Shown in pieces: positions 54,876 to 64,000 of a DNA stretch of 64,000 bases. This DNA is from Phaeosaccion multiseriatum (lineage: Eukaryota > Ochrophyta, other classes). Every line of letters starts with the position of its first letter. Positions within the stretch are counted from its first letter, which is position 1. The position numbers and the translations under genes were made by a program. The stretch is from the NCBI GenBank assembly GCA_965112735.1, contig OZ218955.1:2356001-2420000 (forward strand). Reading direction: 5' to 3'. A model generated the notes under the pieces. The model did no database searches. It saw only the letters and a list, made by a program, of their open reading frames with translations, and had not been told where the DNA came from.

Positions 54876-56314
54876 ATGAGACTTGTTGCGGATGTCATTT
54901 TGGTGAGTTGCTCCCTCCCTTTGTTGTTCTCTTCCTTGGCTTGCTCGTCTCACGCTCTCTCAACCTCCTTCCCTTTGCAGCGATCCCGCGCAAGCATGAA
55001 CCCTTGCGGTGAGCGGGAATTGGATGTTCGCGGATATAAGATTGCAGTGATAGAAAATCTTGGAGTCACTCAGGACCAGTTTGACACCATCGACTTTAGG
55101 TAAGTGACAAACTCTCTGGTGGACACAGTAGTAGCAGCAGCGTCTTCCGTTCTGGAGCGTGCAGTACTGACTTCCTTGCCCTGCCCCATAACGCGTGCGG
55201 CCTCAGCGACAACGAAATCTCGGTCTTGGATAATTTCCCTCGGTTCCAGCGGCTGACAACCCTGCACTTGAGCAACAACAAAGTTAGCCAGATCGGCGAG
55301 AGCTTGGGCAGTGAATTGCCCAATTTGGCGTGCATCACGCTGTCGAATAACAAGATCTCGCGACTCGCTGAGATTGACAACCTGGGGCAGTGCAAGAAAC
55401 TCACCATGCTCAGCCTGCTCGAGAACCCCGTGGTGAGGCGTCAACACTATCGCCTGTACGTGATTCATAGGATTCCTTCGCTCAAGTTCCTGGACTTTCA
55501 AAGGGTGAAAAAGGGGGAGAGGGAAACAGCGGAGAAGCTGTTCCGGAGCGCAGCGGGCAAGGCGATGGAGACAGATGTGGCTTCCGAGCCCAAAACCTTT
55601 GTTCCTGGCGACGGGCTTCCGGCTCCGGCTCTAACTCAGGAGCAGAAACGGAGATACACCACATTGCTTGCGGAAGCCAAGACAGCGGAGCAAGTCGAGA
55701 AGTTGAGCCGCCTCTTTGCTGCGGGACAACTACCGCCAGAAGAGAGTGGAGGAGCCGAGCTGCCTGCAGCGGCGCCAGCGGCACCAGTAGCGGCGCCCAC
55801 AGCAGTAGCGGCACCAGCAGCAGTAGTAGCAGCAACAGAGGCAAGCGTATCAGAGCGACCGAGAGAATCGCATCCACCCTCTCAGCAGGGAGCAGCAGTA
55901 GGGGCTGCGGCTGGAGCGGGAAAGGAGGCAGGCGTCGGCTCGGACGATACCATGATGCAGGATGAGGAAGTAGCAGAAGGTCCTGCTGAAAATGGAGGGG
56001 CGGGCACGGAAGGCGAGGCTGACAATGCAGAAGGGGGACAGAGCAGTTTGGAAGCGCCCAACGGCCCGGACGCAGCAGCCGGACACGAGCCTGAGCCGAC
56101 AGAGGCGGAGAAAGCAACAGGAGGAGGCGCCGACGATTCGATGGAAGTGGAAGGTGATGCTGAAGAGGAGGAGAGCGTGCCAACTCTGAGCGAGGCGGAG
56201 ATTAAGGCACTCAAAGTTGCAGACTTGAAGAAAGAACTTTCTGCGAGAGGACAGGCAACAACGGGCCTAAAGGCTGTGCTGGCGGCCCGCCTGTTAGAAG
56301 CCTGTGGACACTAA
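54876..56314 (+). CDS. SNRPA1: U2 snRNP A' protein with C-terminal SAP motif
   Basis: Three exons: 54,876-54,902, 54,981-55,099 and 55,207-56,314 (417 aa). Residues 1-165 match U2A': ERELDVRGYKIAVIENLG, QFDTIDFSDNEI, leucine-rich repeats (LTTLHLSNNKVSQIGESLG, LACITLSNNKISRL) and the cap HYRLYVIHRIPSLKFLDFQR. U2A' binds U2B'' and U2 snRNA stem-loop IV in the spliceosome. Beyond about residue 200 an Ala/Pro/Glu-rich acidic stretch leads to a final segment, LKVADLKKELSARGQATTGL and LAARLLEACG, a good SAP (DNA/RNA-binding helix pair) motif. Human U2A' is about 255 aa with no SAP. The stop is 32 bp from the stop of the convergent nucleoporin gene. Confidence 0.9.
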
Positions 56315-56346
56315 AAGATGTTTCCAAGAGAAAGCCTTTATTCACG

Positions 56347-59300
56347 CTAAATGTCGAGACGGTCAAGGACTCTCCGCGCCGCCTTGTGTAGGTAGGGATC
56401 TCTTTCGGAAGTGGGCAAGGCGAGAATGCCCTGCAAATGCTGTCCCAGGCTATTCGCGAGTGCCTCCAACTTTCCCTTCGGAGTCGTGTGCACGACGCTG
56501 AGCAATACCGCCATGAGGTTCTCCATCACGAACCTCATGCTCGACTGAATGTCGTTCTCTGTCCTCCGCGCCACCTGCGGCGGCGGCGGCTGCTGCTGCT
56601 GCTGCTGGTGGTGCTTTCGCCTTGCGCCCATCTGCACTATTCCGAGGCAAGCCTCGAGCACGGGTCCCATGGTCATGGCACACCCCAAAGCCTCGTCGAC
56701 GGAGAGAAAAGACCTCGCCCTCAGAAACGTGACTGCATGCTGCAGAGCCTCCTCTCCGGCTGCCAGCTTGAGCGAATCGAACACCGTCCATTGGTGGAAA
56801 TGCTCCTCTGCCAGGGCGGAAGGGGCTGGGCTGTCCGTGCTGTTGGCCAGCTGCTCCTGAATCGTCTGCGGTGTCGCGCCTATCCACCATATTTGCTGCT
56901 GGTGGTGCTGCCCACTCCTCCCTGCCACCGCGGTGGCCGTCACTTGACTCGGACCAGTGTTGCCGTAGCTCGTGAGCTGCGGGGGGAGCGGAAATTGGCC
57001 CAAATCGACGAGAAGATTGCAAACCAGCGCGCTCAGCTTGTCGCTGTGCTTGCTCAAGCGCTCTCGCCACAGGTGCTCGTGAGGAGCCAGGTGAGCAAGG
57101 ACGGAGGACAACACTCCTGCAGCGCGGACTGCGGTCAAGGAAGCCTCTGGCATACGGAGGATGGCGCCACATGCCTTGTATGACCCTTTCACGAGATCCA
57201 AGCACTGCCCAGCCAGGCGAGAGTTACAGGGCAGCGCGACGAGAAGAGCCTGAAGCAGCTGCAAGCATGGCAGCTGAACGTCCCGTAGCACAGCCGCTGC
57301 GACGCTGCTCGCGCTTCCGGCCGCAGCCGCGCCCCAAAAATCGTGGAGGTCAAGCCCTTCCGCCCGCACCGCGCCAGCAAGCCTTTGGCTCCCGGCCAGC
57401 CCCTTGATGACCCCGTGTTCCAAAAGTGCTTTGGCGCCCTCTTCTCGCCCAGCAATCTGAGTGAAGAGCGCCACAGTACATGAGCTGATGGCCTCACCTA
57501 CGCACGCTGGAGACGTGTCGGGTGCACTATTGGCCCCTGTCGTACCAAAAGCCCTTTTCCGGCTGCCCCCACCGGGGAGCAATGTCTGTGACTCGCCCAG
57601 CATGTCCACGAGTTTCCGCATCAAAGACTTTTTACAAAGCACCTGCACCGCACGTGCACACATGCTCCTCCCCCGGAAGTCCATCTCCTCCCGCAGGGCG
57701 TGAGAAGAAGCTTGAGGATGGTGATGCCCCCCCGGTGCCAAGCCAGCGCTCTGGGAAAACACACCAAACAGCGCCGCCAGCAAGGAGAGGGCCGACCTTT
57801 GGCACAGGGCCGATTCGTCTAGCCCGGTCGTGTTGACAGCGTCCGTCCCCGCTCTGGCCACGATGTGCTCCAGATACCCCTCGTCCTGGTCGAGTGTTTT
57901 GAGGGCCACAAGGCGGTTGTGTGCAGCAAGAGCCTGTGCGTCCTCCTGAAGCTGCACCGCCGCATCCCCGGACACGTGTGAGGGAGAGCAGCGTCGAAGG
58001 TGGAGCAGCAAGCAACCGTATAGATGGCTGCGATAGAGCCCTGGGTTAGAGTTGGGGGCGTCCACAGCAGGCTGTAGCACGGCCTCCAGGAGCTGCTGAA
58101 AGACGTGCGGAAACTCTTCCATGGAACTTCGCTGAAACTCCTTGACAGAACCCGTGGGCGATGCCCGCCTCTCACTGCTGTGTCCCGCAGAGGAAAGCAA
58201 CCTTGCCTGCGCCCCCATGAGGGTGAGGCACGCATGTGCAAGAGGCGTTGCAAGAAGTATGTCTACCCGGCGGGCGGCTCCGATACTGGTCAGCATTCGA
58301 CTCAGTAACCTCCCCAACGTCTCGCTGAAGTCGTCCTCGTTGCCACCCACCACTGACACGAGAAGTTCTTGTCTGCAGCTTATCAGAGCGACTTCCACAA
58401 CCTGTCGCCATGCCTCAACCACGTGGGCCTGGGAGGCCCTTTTGAGCACAAAAGCGTTCCACTGCGCCGCCCATTTCAGTGCATTGTCAATCTCATCCTG
58501 ATAGGACCCGCTCCCGCTCCCGGCAGTGGGTACCTCCGCCGTTCGCATTCGTCGGAGTGTCGCGGCCAGCCTACCTTCGTCCACCAGGTATATGCGGGGC
58601 AGATCTGCCGGCCCGTGGTATTGGTACGTGCACTCCTCCATCACATTCAGCATGTGACTCTCTGGCTTGCCGTCCGGCCCAGCGTCGCAAACGCCCCCCA
58701 AGTCGTCAAGCACCTCAAGTATGGGGCAGCACTGTGCGCCCCCGTCTCCTCCTACTGCAGCAGCGCTGTCGGGACGGAGCTCCCCTCCATCGCGAACCCC
58801 CCCCCCACTCCCACCTGCTCCTCCTATGCTGACTCCGTGGAAAAGCAGAGAGAGGAGCGTCTCGGTCTCTACGAGCTTGCGCGATCCTCCACGAGAAGCG
58901 ACGTGCAGATCGATAGCGAGGCAACGTAGCAGCCATGCCCGAGCGTTCAAGTGAGAGACGTGAGATCCGCTTGCGAGGTCACCGTAGCCGCCCCCCCCTC
59001 CCCCAACACCCCGAAGGGAACGCGTGGCGGGCCCGCCGAAATTCCGCAGCACCATCTTGGTGAAGAAGCGACGCCTGGCGCTGCCGAGCAAGGTCAGGAC
59101 TGGGAGGTACGTTGCCGGGCTCGAAACGAGACAGTACAGCAGCTCCATACAAATGTCTGCATACTCTGGAGAAATGTCGCCTTCTAGCAGGTCCAGCACT
59201 GCTTCTAGACAATTGGTGGGGCTTTTATCCTCTTGAAGCCCCAATGACGGCATACCTCTAGACCCCACGATACCTCGGCCGAGGAGCAAATGGGCAAGGT

Positions 59301-62300
59301 TGGGCACCGGCTGCTCTCTCATGTTCTGGAGCAGGAGGTACAGTACGCTAGTCTGCACGACATCCTCCACCGCCCCCCCCAAGGGGGTCTTCTGCGGCGC
59401 GAGCAGTTCTTCCTGGAGCGGCACGAGCCTGGCGTCGAGCGAGCTCAAGTCCTGCAGTTTTAGGTGTGTAGCGCGCAACAAGAGCCGGCGGTCAAAAAGC
59501 AATGCTACAAGCAAGCAAAGTCTGCGGGATTTAGAAAACACACCGAACTTACCTTGTCCACATGGTCGCCCCCTGGTGGGACGAGGGGCGCGCAGATGCC
59601 CGCCACAGCAGCAGGGACGCACTGCTGCGGTAGCATTCCCATGAGACGGCGCACAAAGGCCCGGACCAGAGGGCCCTCTTCTCCCGTCTCTCCAAGCGCC
59701 GCAAGCAGGCGGTCGGGAGGCAGAGTCTTGCTCATATACATGAGAAGACTAGTGGCGAGCAGAGGTATGCAAGTGTTGTGGCTGTATTCCACGTAGCGTG
59801 GAATGGCACAAAGCACGTAGGAGCGGCGGCCGTATCCGTACCCGTCTTCAGATCCTCGACGCCCCCCCGCGTGTGTCTGATCTGCCAAGAGCTCCGCCAG
59901 TGGGACTGCCGGACAGGACAAGGGAGAAGTCCAGACAAGGCATCAGAACAACAAAAGCCCTCTTTGTCTTCCTCAGTGGTTGCTACTTACGTGGTGCGGT
60001 GATGGGTAGCAGCTGGCCTCGCTGATAAACCTGTGGGAAAACACCGTTTGTTTCAAACTGGGAAAATGCATGACAAAAAGACCAAAAGAACAGAGGACGA
60101 ACCTGAAGCAATGAAGGCTCTCTTCTCAGCCTCTGGATGAAGCCCCCTTCTCCCCCCTCCCTGTGCGCCACTGCCTGCAAGAGGCTCATGGCCAGGAGCA
60201 CGCACCGCTCGTGCCACCATGACCAGTCCGACTCTGACTCTTGCTTCACAGCCGCCTTCGCCTCCTGCCTCTTCTGAAAAGTCGCCTCCACGAGCTCCCC
60301 ATTGGCAGACATTTGCACGGCACGTCCTCTCCTGACCCCTCCTTCCCTCTGTTCCCTCAGCACTGACAAGAGCGAGCTCTCGGCCGCACTCTGTCTCTCC
60401 GCCGCCAAGGCCTTGGCAGCATCGCCCCCCGGGGAAAGTACGCCCACCAGCACCCTGAGAAGCCTCCCCCTGCATAGCACCTCTGCCATGAGCATGAAGC
60501 CTGGTGACCGGGGCCGCTGGTCCTTGACTGCCTGAACGTCAAAGTCGAGCACACACTGCTTGCGATCTTCGTCGTCTGCCAGTGGAGCAGTGCCCTCCTC
60601 TCCAATGGGGTAATGTGCCAACACGGCGCAGAAGACCTCCAGCACCCGTCCAATCACACGCCACTTCTCCCCTGGGTAGCGGTATGCCCTGCCGTACGTA
60701 CCACAGTCAGAGAGCATTCTCCAGATCAGGGCGAGCGGAGAAGAAGAACACTACGAAACCCTTGCGAGAGAACCTCCGAACGTACCTTCCTTCTGCCTTG
60801 AGCAAGACACCCTCCAGCAAGAAATCCATGTAAGGTGCCATACCCGCCTCCCTGTAGCCGCCACCTAGCTGGTACGGTAAGGGCTGCATCGCCAGCTTCG
60901 CCATGAGGCCGCAGAAGCCGTCGGTCAGGGGATACTCGCGTGCCTGCGCCTCGTTCAGCTCCAACTCCGCAGGCACGCCCCCCTCACCATCTTGACTTTT
61001 CTGGTATGTCCAACGTGCAGTCGGAACGAGCTGCATTGCCTCTATTTGGCCCCACACCCAGGCTGGGAGCTCTCGAAGGAGAGGATCAGACATTCCCGAG
61101 GAAGAGTCAACCAGAGACGCGGCAATGGCCTTGAGCACGCTGCCCTTGAGCTTGGCCTGCACGGGACAGGCGTGCAGCCGCAGCAGAGTCCCTAGCACAT
61201 TATATCGCTCGTCGAGAAGCTCTCTCTTGGCCACAGGGTTCTGGAGTACACGCTGCAAGAGCCGCGCAACCGTAACGAAAAGATTGGTCACCCAAGAAGC
61301 GAGTGGCTGCTGCTGCTCCTTCGGTGCCAGCTGTTGCTGCTGCTGCTGCTGCTGCTGCAGATGCTGCTGAGCTCCCTGGCTGCCGTCTTCCGCCGGCGAG
61401 AGGATGGAAAGTGAGGGGGCGGGGAGGGGGTACAGGGAAGCAACTTTGAGCAGAAGGTAGGAAGAAAAGGCCCACTCAGCGACCGCTCACCACTCGACAG
61501 TCGGCCCCCAGGATGCCTCAAATGGCCAATTGCCCTCGGAGCAGATTTGTCCCCCAGAGGCCCTCCAATCACCTCAACACCCATGCTGCTTGCAATGCCT
61601 CTCGCCTCGGACAGCAAATGGCCCCACCCAAACGGCCTCTCTGCCAAGTACTCGAACACCTTCTCTGCGTTGCCCACGGGCCCGGAAGCGAGGGCTGCCA
61701 GGTAGTCTAGCACGGGGTGCAGAAGCAAGGAGGCGTTCTCCTGCAGCTTCTGAGAGAGGAGCTCCAAGGAAGGCGTTTTCGGAAATCCCTCCAGCAGTAC
61801 AGAGGTCATCGCGGGGTAGAGTTCGCACAGCTCCGCCATGTACAGCACCACCTAAGTGAGGCGTTGGTGGGGATTGATTCTCACTCATTATCTGGGAACA
61901 ACGAGTCTCAGTGTGTGGTCGCGTCTTGCCCACGTACCTGATCAAGGCCGTCCTTATCAAGCGCCTCTGCTTGCTCAAAAGGAGCTTCTGCATCGTCAAA
62001 CGCAAGTCCCGTATCCAGCTCGTAGCTCATCTCCAGTCGATCATCGCTCACGAGGTCCAAGAATCCTTTTGTCACCTGAGGTGGTTCAGGCGCCACAAGC
62101 AAGGAAGAGAAAGACTCAGTATGGCTCCTGCTGCTCTCACGAAATGAATAAGACTAAGCCTGACCTCCATCAAAATCTCGGCGTAGAAGGTGTTGCTGCT
62201 GCTGCTACACCCCGCAATGTCTTGCGCCAGAAATCTCCTTGAAGCGAGAACCGGCCCCCGTAGGAAGGAAAATGCCCCCCCTTTGAGCGCCTCCACCAGC

Positions 62301-64000
62301 GGATCTTCCACCTTACGCACAGGGGAGTGGGAGAGAAGAGTCGTCAGGGCCAGCAAAAGTGCGTTGGTGTCCTCTCTTCCCCTCCGCTCACCTGAGCCTT
62401 ATTGCACATGCCGCTAAAGACAGAGGGGGCCATGAATTGTGCCCAAACTATTTGGACCACGGCCTGCACTTGGCGGTGGTGCCACCGCTCCTCCATTGCC
62501 ACTCTGAGCAAGGGAAGGTAGACGGGATGAGATTTGGGTACATACCGCAAATGGCGCGGATCGCGGCCTGGCATTGGATGGACATGCGCACACTGACCTC
62601 ATGAGTCCCCCCAACCCAGATGCGTTTTCCGGTGCACAACCGCTGGGTAAAAGAGCATTTCCTGTGGTCTGCGCCGGAACACCCGTGGAGCGGTCCCTCA
62701 ACTGCTGGTCTTGGCTCAGGCAGCAGGCCAGTGTTAGCACAAGAATTAGAGTGGTGTTGAACATGGAAACCTGAGACACGGTAGAGAAACAGCGATTACG
62801 TGAAGAGGGCTGCCGGCTTGAATCATATCGTATAGCTACGAACTAACCCATGAGGCATCGTTCTGATCCTGCGCCTGAGCAGCAGCCGTGCCGTAGCCAT
62901 AATCGTGGTAGTGTAAGGAGGAGTGGTGCGCATGGTGCTGCGCCATCTTGCTCAGACGAGTGGAGCAATCTCTGAAGGGGTAAAATGAAGCACAGCAGCA
63001 GGCAGGCGGGTCAGGACACGGTGGCTGTCGATCGCAGTAGGTGTGTACAGCATCCTCACCTCAGCAGCTGCAAGAGCTCTTGCACCTCCTCAGCCGTTGC
63101 CTGTGTGTCGTAAAAGGTGAAGAACAGAGCTTCTGCGGCCACCAGCCGACAGCTGTCTGTGAGCCTAGTGCGATCCTCCCCACCTTTGCGTGCCCCCCCG
63201 AGCCCCGCACTCTCCTCGGGCAGCATTTGCCGCAGACACTCAATCAGTCTTGATGGCAGACCCTGTAAGTCGATGGGCGACGAGTTGATTTGGTCGGATC
63301 TCTGAATGACTCCCAAGCAGGGTTGGGCTTGTTTCTCTCCCTCTCTCTTTCTCACCTCCACCACGAGAGAGTTCGTGATCGTGATGATAGCCCCCAGCCT
63401 CTCTTTCGAGACAATCTCGTCTCGCCGAGCTTTGATGAGCTCGCAAACACACCGAAGCAACTGCCCTCGCTCCAACAAAAACAGCTCTTTCGCAGCCACA
63501 GCCAATGTGGAGGGGAGGTCGGACTTCAAGCTACCGTCCTGCCAAAAGTGCAAGAGCAACCAAAGAAGAGGCTTCAGCGTCAGAACTCTTGCAATGCCCG
63601 GTGCTCCGGGTCCCACCCACCTCAGCGCCAAGGAGCTGCTCCAGGACTGTCCTATTCTCTAGGGACGCCACCGCTCGCCAATACTCAACACACTGCAATT
63701 CATCCAGCAACAAGTCGGCCGACATCTGAATGATGGGTCCTCGCCATGCCTCCGGCACCAGGCCGTTGGAGACCTGTGGCAACACCATAAGCAGCGCAAT
63801 CAGTGGGGCAAAACTCTCGCACTACCAAACAGCTCGGAACACACCTGATTTCTGTGCTCCGTCGACGGGGGCGCGACATCGAATGGGCCAGGCTTGAGCA
63901 GCCCGTCCTTGTGCTCCCGCAAGGTCTGGACAAAAGCCTGGATCTCCTCCTCCGCACCACGGCCCTCTCCCTCCCCGAGGAAGAATTGTTGTATCCTATC
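56347..64000 (-). CDS. Nuclear pore scaffold protein NUP205/NUP192-like (partial, 5' end outside window)
   Basis: Fifteen exons in view: 64,000-63,845; 63,773-63,621; 63,538-63,356; 63,262-63,060; 62,971-62,848; 62,770-62,598; 62,503-62,392; 62,311-62,165; 62,075-61,938; 61,851-61,491; 61,386-60,786; 60,688-60,103; 60,030-59,991; 59,905-59,553; 59,451-56,347. Joined, they give 2,144 codons in one frame. Family landmarks are PEYADICMELLYCLVSSPAT, HLNARAWLLRCLAIDLHVAS and SLLLHGVSIG, matching the superhelical middle and tail of NUP205. Low-complexity inserts include poly-Gln (CAG run near 61,331-61,358), poly-Gly near 58,980 and a Gln/Pro run near 56,590. The protein would be part of the inner ring of the nuclear pore. 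The intron at 60,031-60,102 is 72 bp and in frame, so it could be retained. An AATAAA lies 6-7 bp after the stop. Confidence 0.85.

Noticed and set aside
59452-59552. Open reading frame of the nucleoporin through this stretch
   Set aside because: The frames on each side join in phase only if 59,552-59,452 is removed as an intron (GTAAGT...CTGCAG).

Overview
This is a nuclear window from a eukaryote. Genes carry short GT-AG introns (about 65-140 bp), and the proteins include a U2 snRNP subunit, a nuclear-pore scaffold protein, a complex I subunit, a cytosolic ribosomal protein and a mitochondrial ribosomal protein. High GC, very short intergenic gaps and shared promoters suggest a compact unicellular genome such as a stramenopile alga. 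No marker in the window fixes the lineage, so that placement is inference.

The window has two halves. Bases 1 to about 39,590 are a heterochromatin-like mosaic: a 177-bp tandem satellite broken up by mobile elements. These are (i) two families with long terminal inverted repeats, called T1 (2.6-5.9 kb and 24.8-29.9 kb) and E (8.5-20.1, 22.9-23.8 and 31.9-36.4 kb); (ii) a chromodomain Ty3/gypsy retrotransposon with identical LTRs (13,565-19,763) sitting inside an E element; (iii) a compact LTR retrotransposon H (26,414-29,441) inside a T1 element, plus a truncated relative with an integrase end (20,521-22,788); and (iv) two families of miniature elements whose LTR-like ends are themselves palindromes, P (25,148-25,548 and 34,795-35,391) and F (7,626-8,016). 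The gypsy element, H, P and F all show clean 4-bp target-site duplications, so insertion order can be read. One unidentified sequence module recurs in T1, E and H. Because the satellite period (177) is divisible by three, long open frames run through it in several frames on both strands; these are not genes.

From about 40.1 kb to the end the window is dense in genes: NDUFA2-like complex I subunit (+), EH-domain endocytic adaptor (-), CDK9/12 (CDKC)-type kinase (-), mitochondrial bL35 (+), JmjC ribosomal oxygenase (-), ankyrin-repeat protein with an SHRW/WIDY C-terminal domain (-), ribosomal protein eL43 (+), U2 snRNP A' with a C-terminal SAP motif (+), and a NUP205/NUP192-type nucleoporin (-) running off the right edge. 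Exon joins were worked out by hand from splice sites, reading-frame continuity and family conservation. There is no single pathway; the genes are housekeeping functions in splicing, transcription, translation, respiration, endocytosis and nuclear transport. Genes come in head-to-head pairs 119-175 bp apart and tail-to-tail pairs with stop codons 24-32 bp apart.

I saw no convincing tRNA, rRNA or snoRNA gene, no CRISPR array and no telomeric repeat.
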